Shown: one piece after another, positions 12,191 through 23,448 of the stretch
Numbering within the stretch: position 1 is the stretch's first letter
How the letters are laid out: each line of letters begins with the position of its first letter
Assembly: GCA_030867875.1 (NCBI GenBank)
Contig: JAOWCC010000019.1
Span: 34,019,976 to 34,083,975, forward strand
Length of the DNA stretch: 64,000 nt
Direction of reading: 5' to 3'
DNA from: Actinernus sp. WN-2022
Lineage: Eukaryota > Cnidaria > Anthozoa > Actiniaria > Actinernidae
Notes under the pieces: model-generated
What the model was told of the DNA's origin: nothing
Databases searched by the model: none
Seen by the model: the letters and a program-made list of their open reading frames with translations, nothing else
Translations under genes and position numbers: made by a program

Positions 12191-13765
12191 GGTATAAACA
12201 CACACATATAGTTCACACATGGTATTTGCGCACATATTACTGCGGCCAGTCTAGCTTCCCTGTGAAGAAGCTGAAGCGGAAAGTAAAATGGAAGATGGCA
12301 GCATCCACTGGCATGGCGGTTGAGAACATTGTGCCAGCCCTCGATGTCATTGTTTGTTCTCACAGGATGGCGGTAGACGGACCAATCTTTGGTGGGAAAG
12401 GTGTGTCGTTGCCTGGGGTTTGAGTCTCTGAAACATTGGCTGGATCTCATGGTGGGGCAGCAACGGCAGTGCCATTAGCTTCCTCAGGTACAGGTAAGTA
12501 CCTTCATCCTCGATGTACGAGACCTAGAGGCCCAGCTCTTGCACCTGTCACAGAAAAAAACAATAAATTAGTAACTGAGTAGTACATGTAGTTCATGTCT
12601 TCTTTATTAGTGGCGGTGGTTTTGTGGTGGAGTTCAGTAATTGTTGTGTTTGCAAGAATACTAACCTTCCTCCAAACAGCCCTGAAGCTGCGCCTAGGGG
12701 ACAACAGGTCTGCCCACACGTGCCTTTTCAAAGTCTATAGTTATCTGCTTAACTGATGGACCAGTGGGGAGCAGACGGTTGACCTCGCGTAAGACCTTTA
12801 AAAAATTGTAACATCAGTATTAACATTAACATTGTTTCTTTGCCTTTTCCCTTTTGTTTTGCTTTAAAAATGGGTACTTACCTTCTTGTGATCACTCTTT
12901 CTTCTGCCAGGCATCAGGACGAACGCCAGTAGGATCTGTTTGGCGTACTCCCCGGAGCGAACGAACACGTTGATGGTCAACAACTATGTGAACGGGTGCC
13001 GGACCAACTTGAACGCCCCATCGATGTAACAGGACTTGGCAGAGGCTAGGTGGCTCAACTGCTGCTCCGTCGCGAATATCAGGTGGCGCCTGTTCTTTAC
13101 TTTTACCTCCGACCTGTGGAATATTGGGGAATGCAATCCTCTCGAAGGCTGAAGTCCAAGTCTCTGGGGTCCTCCATTCGCAGTTTCTGGCGCAATCGGT
13201 TTGCAGCTCGGGCCATGTTGGCTGGGCATGGACCGTCAGGGAGCCCTTCCAGAAGGACCTGCAAAAATAGAATCATGATAACTATGTTAGACGGATTCAG
13301 TTATATGTATTTTCTTTTTCTTTAATAAAAAGGTATCCATCCATAATGCAGTGCAGTATCCATAATCTATTAGTACCTCGTCGGCAATGCTATCTTGAAG
13401 ATTGTTTTTGCCTTTTCTTTCACCGACGTGATGATGTACGCTGCTGCCAGGTCCCCCACCTCTGCTGTGTGGTTGTGGGTGGATTGGCCGGTGGTGAACG
13501 TCCCATCTCGCTCGATGACGGAAGCCTTGCAATGGTTTCCCCTCGGTCTTACGGTACACTGCTAGTACGTAGCATATGGCCTCCTGGAGCTGACATTGTA
13601 TGTGAAGCCGAGGCTGTCTATCAACTTCACCTTTCTCTGCTTCATCCCTTCCTCTACCAGTTGGAATGTCACCGGTGCCTCGTGGTTGTCGGCAGGGGCA
13701 GATTGATGACACGTGATCTGGGTGGGTGTCATTTGGCAAAGGGGGTGTCTCATCTGTAATAACAT
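12190..13765 (-). pseudogene. FLYWCH zinc finger / MULE transposase-domain gene, intron-containing pseudogene
   Basis: Read on the minus strand. First exon (13765 to ~13377) gives VKLIDSLGFTYNVSSRRPYA and a FLYWCH-type Cys/His pattern, ending at a GAG|GTACTA donor. The second (~13260-12884) gives [34 protein letters not shown] (first Asp of the MULE DDE domain) and EYAKQILLAFVLMPGRR, ending AAG|GTAAGT. The third (~12797-12672) gives VLREVNRLLPTGPSVKQITI, and the fourth (~12533 down) LYLRKLMALPLLPHHE and DIEGWHNVLNRHASGC. Stops after YSTGRR, after HPFT and after ELGL, and a frameshift before the DIEGWH box, kill it. Families of this kind are domesticated or spreading Mutator-like transposases in invertebrates. 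The 3' end is cut by the CR1/L2-like fragment. Confidence 0.7.
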
Positions 13766-13769
13766 AATT

Positions 13770-14710
13770 TATTGGTCATTTATTGATTAGTAGTTTAATC
13801 ATAGAAACCGGCGTTCAAGTTCTAGAAAGTAACTTTCAATCACTCACTACAGATCCCAGCTTCACCCTGTTGTACCAGTCAGTGAAGTATGAGTTCAACA
13901 GTCTTAGGCTGTTCTCCTCAACACCGTAAGCCTTAAATTTAGCAAGTATGAGTGGATGGCAAATAATCTTAAAGTGACAGTTTACAATGTATTGTATGCT
14001 TCATAAGGTAGAAATTAGTACATGTTTGTTGAATTATGCAAACAAAGGAATTTGTAAGAACAGAAGAGAAGTGTTTATGTAATACAATATACAAGTACAT
14101 GTAGCACATTGACAGGTTTTCAAAAAATGGGCTGCATAACAGAGAACACTATTGTATTCACTATCAGGCTCATATTCACTATACATGATGTAGTATTATA
14201 TTGATATTATTAGTATTATATAATAATGAAAATGTCCATTTTAAATACAAATTTCAAATAAACTTACCAATGCAATATTTCCTTAGTGCTTTTGCTTGAA
14301 CTGCTGGATTGATCCTCACTTGATACTGAATCACCTAAACAAAAAGAAATTACTATTTTTTAGAGAATTCAAAACGTTATTCAAATCAAAATAAATTCAT
14401 TCTACAATGACTTTGTGCAAAACATAGAGCTTTGATACCCTGAATTATCAGCTGGTTTCTCAAAGGGATCCCTTGTAGTGTAGCATATATTGGGTTGATA
14501 AGTTGAAGGCTTTGGGTCATATTTTGTATGCTGCTATCTGTAATTTTACTTTCACCTGTAATGTCAACCCTACAAAAGTAACAGGACATAACAAATATAA
14601 TATTCCTTACACATAATTATGTGAAAATGGTAAGAAAGTAGGTATGCTAAAATCTAGGCCTTTTTCTTAGATTTTGGTAGATAAACTTGACCATGCAGCA
14701 GTGAACACTT
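13770..14710. other. Non-coding stretch
   Basis: AT-rich sequence between the MULE pseudogene and the foldback element. I see no supported gene; there is a weak minus-strand frame at 14386-14589 with no recognisable motif. Confidence 0.6.
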
Positions 14711-14715
14711 TTATC

Positions 14716-14863
14716 CAGGACCGGTTGTTCAAAGGGTGGATAACTTTATCCATCGGTTTTTATCCACCGGATAAATCCAAACTACAGCTTATTATATCCA
14801 CTGGATAACGACTGGGATTTATATGTTGGATAAAGTTATCCCCCCTTTGAACAACCGGGCCCA
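14716..14863. mobile_element. Small foldback/MITE-like element
   Basis: The ends are imperfect inverted repeats: GGTTGTTCAAAGGGTGGATA at the left and a matching TATCCCCCCTTTGAACAACC at the right. The centre contains further GGATAA/TTATCC palindromic pieces. A related TTATCC-rich sequence lies near 57590-57720. Typical of short non-autonomous DNA transposons common in invertebrate genomes. Confidence 0.65.
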
Positions 14864-15639
14864 GATGTATAAAGGTCTTAGCCTTGTATCAGAGTTGGCT
14901 TCTCATTCTCTTGGCTTTCAGTGTGCTCAAACAGGGAAAAGGCAAAGAAAAAAATGAGAAACATCTGATAGCAGGAATACATTGTTCTTTGCATATCTAT
15001 TACTGCAAATGGAATTCTTACGTGCTGTCGGCAATACATGTAGTAACACAGGCGCCTTTCCAACGGGAGTTGACCAAAGTTGTCTCCGCAATTTTCCTTA
15101 CTTTTTTTTACTAATCCTCAATCTTTATCAAGTACATTGGCCATAGTCTGCAGCTGAAAAAGACACTCACCCGCTTGGCCTTAGGCATAGCTGTTGTCTT
15201 TCACCTTCAATCGCTTGATCGTCTTCACGAAAGTTAGGTCCAACGCGATGTAGTAAGACTTCAGCAAACTCGCTGTTATTAAGCGTGGACATCCCAAGCA
15301 TTTTATTTTTTTTGTTTCCACATGTCGAAGGTGGAAACCTTCAACACAATACGGATCACGCTTTCCTTTCGTCGAGGACAACCGACCTTTGGACGATTCG
15401 CCGCCATCACTCAACAGAGAATTGACGACTACCCGCAATAAAACTACTATTTACAAAATAACTGAGCACGTCAAAAAATACTTCAATATGGGTTCAAAAG
15501 AAATACATATAAACGAGGTTCAACCACGTTTGATTCGTTTGACGACGGCTGAAAGGATGGCAAAGATGTGGACAAGATTATAAACATGACCACAAATCTC
15601 GGGATTTCGGTGCCAACGAAAATGGCCGCTATGCTATGC

Positions 15640-16059
15640 GAGTGCGCTAAGCACTGTGGGTGAGACGGCCCCTTTAACCCTATACATGATAATTGCTATG
15701 GCCTGTAATCTTCTATTCTGTAAAGTACATAGCCTAGCCATGTCTAGTAATTTACCATAGCTTGACAACTTGTCACAGTAGACAGCACTAAGTGCTCTCT
15801 CCTGAATACGTTCTAACTTTCTAACATCACTTGCCCGACATAAGTGCCAAACAAGGTGACACGTTAAATACGGAAGAATAGCAGCTTTGAATAGTTGCAG
15901 CTTAGTATCTGTAGGTATCTGATTCCTAAGCCTTATAAGAACTCCTACACGCTGGCTACTCTTCTCACATATATTGCTTATGTGTTCATCAAATCGAAGA
16001 TTATCGTCCAATGACACCCCACGAAGTTTTAAAGTGCCCCTACGATCAAATTTTGACAT
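15640..16059 (-). pseudogene. Non-LTR reverse transcriptase C-terminal fragment
   Basis: Minus-strand reading contains LKLRGVSLDDNLRFDEHISN, KLQLFKAAILPYLTCHLVWH and LERIQERALSAVYCDK. The Ile-Pro-Tyr-Leu and QERALRAVY-type segments are usual near the C-terminus of Jockey/CR1-type reverse transcriptases. The catalytic domain is absent, so it is a 3' remnant. Confidence 0.6.
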
Positions 16060-16175
16060 ATCAATGTTTTTGCATATTCATAAAGTAGAGTTCATATATT
16101 ATTACCAGTTCAAATTGTTTTTCGATACAACGACAGGAAGTCTTATTTTTTTAGCTCCGAATATTGAATCTACAC

Positions 16176-16478
16176 GTCCGCCATTACTGGAAGCCGTGCC
16201 CTTTGTTCAGCTTTAAACAAAGGTTTATTCACCGGAAATGATGTCATACACTTAACGCTCGCCTGCAGAACACAACGCCTGGAGGCATATTCCTACTAAA
16301 AACGTCTTCACGTACATAAGAAGAAAGTTATATTTATCTTTGCGAGGTTGGCTACTTTTTTATGCACGCTATTTCGCGCCACGAGGTTGTCGTGTTAAGT
16401 GTATGACATCACTTCCGGTGAATAAACCTTTGTTTAAAGCTGAACAAAGGGCACGGCTTCCAGCAATGGCGGACAGGA
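16176..16478. repeat. Inverted repeat with ~80-bp arms (foldback element)
   Basis: The left arm (about 16176-16255) and the right arm (about 16393-16478) are near-perfect reverse complements, including GAAGCCGTGCCCTTTGTTCA and AACAAAGGTTTATTCACCGG. A ~140-bp spacer separates them. It resembles a non-autonomous DNA transposon or foldback element. A related CCGCCATTGCTGG end is seen near 28566. Confidence 0.72.
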
Positions 16479-17510
16479 TTTTACCGGTAAACTCTCCTAA
16501 AATTTGTGGTTTAAGATGCCCATTTGGGAATATTTTTTACTATTTCGGATATTTCTAATACTGATTGACCTATAGACACTGAAAAAGTGGCAAATCGAAA
16601 TCGTAAATTTTCGTCGTAGTGGCACTTTAAGCAGTTAGTAGATTTAACTTCATGATCATCAATTTTAGGGAGCAGGTCAAAACACATACCCACTCGACAG
16701 ACCCATTTTGGGATAGGGGGTGGGGGCTGCTGCCAGCCATCTCCTCTGGAGATATATAACTCAATATAAAAAATAATTTGTTCTTAAATATCTTCAAAAC
16801 TAAAAGGCATAGTCTAGAAACAAATGCACTGCATGTTTTGTCTTACGTTATCATTTCATTTTCTGTGCTAAAATTACCACTAGGCCTCCCAGAATGGAAA
16901 ATAGTTGGTCAAAAATGGGGGGATGGGGGTGGTATCCTGCGCTGACAGCTGTGTCTGTTGAAAAAAATGGGTCCCTATCTGGGGCATGTGTTTTGACCTG
17001 CTCCCTTAATAGTTTCCATGGGGTCATTTTTATTTCCGAGTGTCATACTTGTCAAAGTTCTCCTTTAAGAAGTTGGATATGTACCACCTGGAGGCTGATT
17101 CAGCAGTAGCTGTCAAATTATCGTGCATCAGTAATAGTATTATCGACCTTAAGCAAGCACTACGAGGACGACAACGACCGGAAGAGAAATTTGCCATCTG
17201 TGTACCAACTACGCATGTCTGGGAGTTCTTCCACTTCGTCGTCCTTTCGTCGACGACGGCAAACCTCATGGTTTGACGTTGTGTGGAGAACGTGAGTATA
17301 ACTTTCTTATTTAAGAACTCAATTTTGAAGTACTTAAGTTTTTAACTGCCAAATGCGATGTTTTAAGATAGGGAGCAGAAATTGGTTACGGTTTCTGCTT
17401 ATGGAATTTAACTATTCTTTAGAAAATAACCTATTTTTCTTCCTTTGTTGAATAGCTTGATGATTTCCAATAATCAAGATGGAGGCCACTGAAAGCGCGG
17501 TAAAACATAC
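16479..17510. other. Non-coding stretch
   Basis: No supported gene. Two segments (near 16680-16740 and 16905-16995) are imperfect inverted copies sharing GGGTGGGGG/CATTTTTGG-type sequence and the phrase CAGGTCAAAACACAT, suggesting another decayed foldback repeat. Confidence 0.5.
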
Positions 17511-17843
17511 AAGGATTGGTTTGCACCCTAATTAATTATTCATGAATTTTACAAGCAATAATCATACCAAACCTTACTTTTCACTAGTGTTACCAGTATT
17601 ACATTTTATCCAATAAAACAGAAGCCTAATAATTTATCAAAAGGGAACACCAAGAAAGCAGACCTAGAGAGGAATTACATGTAGGCACATTTTAGATAGC
17701 AAATTAAGCTTTTCATGCTAAATCTACTAGTTATGACTCAATGGCATTAAATTGGTGAATGAATAGTTTTCTGTCTGAAATAGGCGTAACTAAATTAACC
17801 AAAAGATAAAATTAACACAAAACAAAATAATGGTAGAACAAAC

Positions 17844-18111
17844 CTTTTTACAACAGAATAACATTTTTTGTGCCCTGATATCAATTTTCTGCTCCTTGCA
17901 CAAAATCTCCACATCTGCAACAAGTTCACCATAATCTTCATCTTCTGCCCTTTGCTTTATGGCCTTATTCATATGGGACGTTACAACCCATGTGCTCTTG
18001 TGAGCATTTCTCGTTGCACTTCGGAGGTTCATCTCCGCCGTCTCAAGAGAAATGCCGCTAAGTTGAGAGTTGGGTAGTTCAAATGTTAGCTTGGACAACC
18101 TGGATTTGGTT
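17844..18111 (-). CDS. Exon-like segment, copy 4 of 4 (intact reading frame)
   Basis: This is the best preserved of the four copies: a 268-bp minus-strand block between a TTTTAG acceptor and an AAG|GTTTGT donor, open throughout. It reads through LTFELPNSQLSGISLETAEM, HKSTWVVTSHMNKAIKQR and ILCKEQKIDIRAQKMLFCCK. The protein is hydrophilic and probably helical; I do not recognise a domain. If a functional gene contains this exon, this copy is the most likely to be used. RNA evidence would decide; without it the call rests only on splice-site context and on conservation of the frame among copies. Confidence 0.45.
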
Positions 18112-18189
18112 CTAAAATAATAATTATTATTATTTATTGGTATACTACGTCAGCCAACTACAGCTGTCAGCTGCGGATTGGTCGATGGT

Positions 18190-18465
18190 TAGCTAGGTGA
18201 AGCCATGTGAACGCAAATGGAGGCAGGTGCAGGCAAGCGAAAGCAGGCGAAGCCAGGTGAAGGCAAGTGCAGGCAAGTGCAGGCAAGTGAAGACTAGTGA
18301 AGGCAGGTGCAGGCTAGTGAAGGCAGGTGCAGGCTGGTGAAGGCAGGTGCAGGCTGGTGAAGGCAGGTGCAGGCTAGTGAAGGCAGGTGAATGCAGGCCA
18401 GTACAGGTGAATGCAGGCCATTGCGGGCCAGTACAGGCTAGTGCAGATGAATGCAGGTGAGTACA
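18190..18465. repeat. Expanded minisatellite, 10/20-bp units
   Basis: Fourth copy of the array, here dominated by a 20-bp unit of the form GTGAAGGCAGGTGCAGGCTA repeated about six times, then GTGAATGCAGGCCA-type units. On the minus strand it gives a meaningless open frame rich in Leu, His, Pro, Ala and Thr. Confidence 0.88.
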
Positions 18466-19373
18466 CTGGATAGCGCATTTCATCGTCACACACGTACAGT
18501 ACAACCTCTTTTTCCACATATTCTCTAGTGACGATTCCTGTCTTTAGGAACAATAGTTTAACGAGGAACAATAGTTTACGAGTAATTCGTAAATGTCACG
18601 ACATTTACTGCATTGGACATTTTCTGCACTGGTGACGTATTTTCAAGGTACATTGGACTTGGAACGCCTAGAATGGTTGCTTTAAAGTACGAGTAAGTAT
18701 TCGTTTGATCGTTTTTGTGTGGTTTTCCATTCTTGCAAGACCATTATTTTCTACAATGTTATAAACTACCGGAAACTGTAGAGTGTACTGTCAGTGTACA
18801 ATTACATAATTTTGCAATACGTTGTGCCATACAGTCATAAAGAACAAAATGAAGTTTGTCATACTTCAATAAGTTGTAGTTTAAGGTACATGGAGTGTTC
18901 ACAGGTACATTGTACGTGTTTATACGGATCGGCCCGGTTTATAAGCTTATTTAATAGGAATAGCATAATTGACTTTAGTGCTGTACTTGAGTTTTCGTTT
19001 AGCGTTGTTGTTTACGCTGTAAAATTTTATGACAACCTCATGCAATGAGAACGAACGCTTTATGCGTAAACACTTGTTTTATTTGGTGAAGTTTATAATA
19101 TTTGTAAGCCTAGCAGTTGTTATTACATCTTATATTATTGAATTTAGCACGTTTTCGATGTGGTGGGAGTAAAACCAGAGAACGTTCCCTGAGAAAAAAC
19201 CTTCAGAGCAAGCTAGGGTGAGATACCAACAAACACACATGTTCAGCACCCGGGCTCCTGCACCGAGTTGCACAATTTTTGGTATGAACACTAACTAAAA
19301 TCTTCATTATTGAAGGAGGTTATAAGTTTTGGAGGAAGAAGAATAAGAATGAATATATCAAAGCCTAGTATAT

Positions 19374-20338
19374 AAATAATAATAATAATAATAATAATAA
19401 TATACAGTTCTTATATAGCGCCATTTCCATCTCTGTCCAATGGCGCTTTACAATAGGTTTAAATACACATATCTAATATTAAAAGAACGAAAATATCATA
19501 GCGAATAAATATGTATATGATAAAAAGCATTAAGAGAAATTAAAACTATCCTTAAATCTGATCTAAAAATATGTGATAAAAAGTACTACGAAAAATTAAA
19601 AATGTCCTGAATAAGCCTTCCTGAAAAGGTAAGTTTTTACTTTACTCTTAAATTCATTTATTGTTAAACAATTTCTAATGTCTTGTGGAAGGCCGTTCCA
19701 TAGGGCAGGTGCAGCAGTTGAAAATGCCCTACAACCATATGAACTTAATTTATATGGCACCTGAACCAGCCTATCGCTGGTGGCAGATCTCAAAGAACGC
19801 GTAGGTACATATCGAGTGACCAAATCAGCAATATACGGAGGTGCCAAACCATGAAGGGACTTGAATGTCAGCAAAAGAATCTTAAAAACAATCCGTTCTT
19901 CGATAGGAAGCCAATGTAAGTTATATAAAACAGGGGTAATATGTTCAGATTTTCTACTTAAAGTAACAATTCTTGCTGCTGCATTCTGTACGCTCTGTAG
20001 CCGCTTGGTAACGTGTTTAGGTAGTCCGTAGAGAAGAGAGTTGCAGAAATCAAGTCTTGATGTGACGAACGCATGCATTAGAATTTCCGCTGTTTGTAAG
20101 CTTATGTACTTCCTTATTCGCCCGATATTTCTAAGATAGTAGAACGCCGATTTACACATACTGATTACATTCTGCTCCATCGACATAGTCATGTCATGAA
20201 TGACACCGATATTTCTGGCCTTGGATGAAGGATTAATTGTCTCGTCACAAACTAGTATTGAGTCCAGTGTAGGTTGTGGTCGATGGCTTGCATTTAGAAC
20301 AATCAGTTCTGTCTTGTCTCTGCTCAATTTTAATTTGT
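19374..20338 (-). mobile_element. 5'-truncated CR1/L2-like retrotransposon inserted in duplicate B
   Basis: The minus-strand frame 20327-19596 is a long intact C-terminal part of a reverse transcriptase polyprotein: SRDKTELIVLNASHRPQPTL, MHAFVTSRLDFCNSLLYGLP, RLQSVQNAAARIVTLSRK, HITPVLYNLHWLPIEERIVF and ALWNGLPQDIRN. The 3' end is an (AAT)n run at 19374-19402, which is a TTA-type tail on the coding strand. The catalytic YADD part is missing because of 5' truncation. Comparison with 10140-10160 gives the pre-insertion sequence, which shows a small loss of about 11 bp at the site. The frame is open over 243 codons, so insertion is fairly recent. Confidence 0.85.
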
Positions 20339-20719
20339 ATATGTACCCAAGGTATTAAGGGCAGCAGTCTGTGATAATTTGTAGGTGTACATGTAGGTGT
20401 ACGTGTAGGTATAAATTTAACCTATATTATCAAGGTGCTTGTAAGAAAACTGTAAAAGTAGACAGTGAGTTGGCTAATATTGAAACCCTGTTCAATATAA
20501 ATAACATTTTCTCTTATTAAGTTTCTCAGAGCACTGTTTCACCCCTAAAATGAGTCCCCTTCACATTAATACTGTAATACTCTTGCTCCAACCTAGATAC
20601 ATGTACATGTATCTTACTCAAAAACAAATCTAAACCTATATGGAGCTTAACGTGAATCAGTTCAGTACAAAGCTAAATACAGTAATAATTCTAGATTCAC
20701 AAGTGAACAGAAATCTACC

Positions 20720-21304
20720 AAGACTGCAAAAGTTTGAGAGCTGTTTTCCTACTCTTAATTAAGCTGTATACCTTAGAGTCTCGTAGATAGTCGTGAGCTG
20801 TTGCTATATGGTTATGTTGGAGTAAAAATGACTTATCCCACTCTTCTATTTTTCCATTACATGTCCTTGATTCTTTCAGGACTTTCACTTGTATTTGAGC
20901 CAGGTTACTTTCATACTTAGATTTATAGAAGCGTGAGCCAGGGTTAAGGGCTAAATCACTCTTAACCTATCTAGTTGTTGGACTTTAGGTGTTTCTCCTA
21001 ATACTGATGCTATGGCCTTCCCTGTCTTTGTTTGGAGCAGTTCAGGACTTGGAAGATTGTCATTTGGTACTTCAGTGGTACCCTTCTTTGTTCGGGGTTG
21101 GGTGTCACAATCATCAGAAATTACTGATTGAGTAGCATCTGATTGTTGGTGGAGAGTACCAGCTGATGCCTTATGATTACATGCAGTTACCGCTTCCCCA
21201 GTAGTTGACTCAGTTAAGCCTCTGCATTTCTTCATTGCTGGTTCAGAGTCATTACCAATACCTTCACATGTTTGTTGCTTTTCCCCAGCAATTATGGTAT
21301 ACAT
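20720..21304 (-). pseudogene. Duplicated coding-like segment, hypothetical (copy 2)
   Basis: Second copy of the segment at 10467-11167, with the same two reading frames on the minus strand and the same apparent one-base shift near 20950. A further small deletion near 21315 removes the upstream part of the first frame. See copy 1 for motifs. Unknown function. Confidence 0.38.
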
Positions 21305-21544
21305 GCAGATGGACTGATGTGGCTATCTCCTAGGTCCATACTGTCATGTAGATCCATGTCAAGAACCAGGGTCTCTTGTTCAGCAAAGGTTGTTTCACTG
21401 TCCTCTGTAAAATATTTTTAAAATAGCTTATAGTATAAACTAGCTATGTAGACTTACGTGTATATATATATATAGAGAGAGAGAGAAGTATAAAAATTGT
21501 GGTGTCACCAAACGATGAACTTCCAGTACGAGGATCCAAGGATT

Positions 21545-22085
21545 CCTAGTGGTTGTCTTGAATAATTATACTGAATATAGAGAGAAAGACAACACACAAC
21601 TCCTCACAGGTCCTTATACAAATTGTATTAAAAAGGTTTCGGCACTTCGGCCTTCGTAGTTAAAAAGTGAGCTAATTTACAAGCTGAGCCTATTTATACT
21701 AAAAAGAAACAATAAAGCTTAACTAAGTTGTAAGTGCATACCTTAGTTTAAATTACAATAGTTGAAAATACACAAGTAATAGATATGCAGTTATAAACAA
21801 TGCAGCACTATGCACAACTATATGTGATAAAGAACTATACCACGCACTGTGATCTATGGGAAAGCGTGAAACCTACATATTACAGTATTGTATCTTGCGT
21901 ATATTAATTAAGCATACCGCATTAAGAAATCTATGAAAAGGCGGAAAATCTAGGTGCTATCGTACTGTATCCTCTTTTTGGATTTATATTCTCGCCTTTT
22001 ATTAAGACCAAACGGTTGCATAGTTCGAAGTTGCGACATCCAGTAGGCTTCCCTTGTAAGCAGCTTTCTATCAACATTATCTGGA
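21545..22085 (-). mobile_element. Penelope-like element 3' remnant (GIY-YIG end)
   Basis: On the minus strand 22085-21960 reads DRKLLTREAYWMSQLRTMQP then FGLNKRREYK. The REAYW...LRT..P.GLN pattern is the C-terminal end of the GIY-YIG endonuclease domain of Penelope-like retroelements. The following ~400 bp would be its 3' untranslated end. All of the reverse transcriptase is missing. The call rests on this short motif. Confidence 0.55.
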
Positions 22086-22204
22086 TCTCTAATCCTATAT
22101 GTATATATATTAGTTACATGACTTTATGAATACACCTATTTTACTATTGCAATGGTACACCTTTCGTGTACAACTGATGTTTTTAAACCGTGGATAAATA
22201 AAGA

Positions 22205-22225
22205 TTGTCTGTCTGTCTGTCTGTC
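22205..22225. repeat. (TGTC)n microsatellite
   Basis: Five tandem GTCT units, a frequent 3' tail of invertebrate retroelements and possibly the end of a small one here. Confidence 0.8.
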
Positions 22226-22293
22226 AATACGTACACGTCGAGTGCCGTGTAGTTTCGGTGTGCAATATTTCAGAACACGTCACGTTCCATTTA

Positions 22294-22514
22294 GGGTGCG
22301 TTCGATAGACCGTATTCCGGAATAAGAATATATGGAATAGTCTCTGGAAATCACTGGTTGAGGCATATTTTGCACTGTAAGCTACAAATGCTTGCTGATA
22401 TATGATATTTAGGGTATAATTAGTATTCCAGTGTCTACAAAATCCCAGTATAAGCGATTTCTAGTGATCATTCTGTGTATTCTTATTCCGGAATACAGTC
22501 AATCGAACGCACCC
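22294..22514. mobile_element. PIF/Harbinger-type MITE
   Basis: A 221-bp element flanked by TTA on both sides (22291-22293 and 22515-22517). Its terminal inverted repeats start GGGTGCGTTCGAT and continue into TATTCCGGAATAAGAATA on both ends, about 38 bp in all. The 3-bp TTA/TAA target duplication and the GGG start fit PIF/Harbinger-derived MITEs. No coding capacity. Confidence 0.75.
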
Positions 22515-22517
22515 TTA

Positions 22518-22700
22518 GTTTCTGGTGTACAATATTCCGTGACACGTTGTGTGCCATGTAGTTTCTGGTGTACAATATTCCGTGACACGTTGTGTGTCAT
22601 GTAGTTTCTGGTATACAATATTCCGTGACACATGTGCCATGTAGTTTCTGGTGTACAATATTCCCTGACACGTTGTGTGCCATGTAGTTTCCCATGCATG
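22518..22700. repeat. 43-bp minisatellite (about four units)
   Basis: Tandem copies of a 43-bp unit that begins GTTTCTGGTGTACAATATTC and ends GTGTGCCATGTA; one unit is about 5 bp short. A diverged unit also lies left of the MITE at about 22246-22290, so the MITE sits inside the array. Confidence 0.85.
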
Positions 22701-22744
22701 TGTTACTTCGCGACATGCTATCATGTACCATGTAATTTCCACAT

Positions 22745-23300
22745 TTAAATAAATACCTCGATACCGTGCAGTACTTCATTTATTCCCCATGGCCAAAATC
22801 CCACGATACTGCAAATACACGTCCATGCATTGATATTTCACATAAGACAGAATATAAACACGAAGCATATATATGTATATGATCTTTAATTGAATATATA
22901 TTAAAAAAACTCTACAACTAATACTTTGTAGATTAAATCTATAACGAGCATGCTAGACCACTTATATCAGAAGTCATTGTCTTCAATCCTTTCAGGTTAA
23001 AGATCGATAAGTTTATGGTAAACATTTATTACCACCTTCGTACAAACTGAGGATTCTATTTCAAAGCATGTACTTAATTTCCAAATTTCTGGGAACTCTG
23101 ACAAAGGGAAGCCAAATCTCTAAGATTGTCACAGGTAATCTTACTATTTATTCTTGTCATAATGTATCCAAACCATACATGTATCACTTGCTATAGATTC
23201 TCTGTGCTCACCACAAATGGTTTCTGGAACAACCCATGGATGTAGTTGAGTGTACAACTCAATGTTAGGCACTGTGCGACACCTGCCATCTTCTAGTTTA
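22745..23300. other. Non-coding stretch
   Basis: AT-rich sequence with no supported gene, between the minisatellite and the non-LTR element tail. Confidence 0.55.
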
Positions 23301-23448
23301 CATAATAATAATAATAATAATAATATGTCTTTATTATACATTGATATTGTACATATCAGATGTTACAAAATGTAAATGAAGATAAGAAGGTAATATTAAA
23401 AGCTATCATATAATCATACATGGATATCTAAAATAGGACAAAATTGAA

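Larger units (their letters stand above)
17511..21545. repeat. Segmental duplicate B, copy 2
   Basis: Close copy of 8413-11340. It is interrupted by a CR1/L2-like insertion (19374-20338) and has its own (TA)n(GA)n stretch near 21460-21486. The match ends near the shared GATCCAAGGATTCCTAGTGG. Confidence 0.88.

Noticed and set aside
13287..13759. Two overlapping 140-150-codon frames on opposite strands
   Set aside because: The FLYWCH reading lies in a third frame; these are shadows in GC-richer exon sequence.
18193..18571. Long minus-strand frame rich in Leu, His, Pro, Ala and Thr
   Set aside because: It is the translation of the 10/20-bp minisatellite.
22518..22700. Regularly spaced repeats resembling a CRISPR array
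   Set aside because: Units are contiguous 43-bp tandem repeats without unique spacers, in an animal genome.
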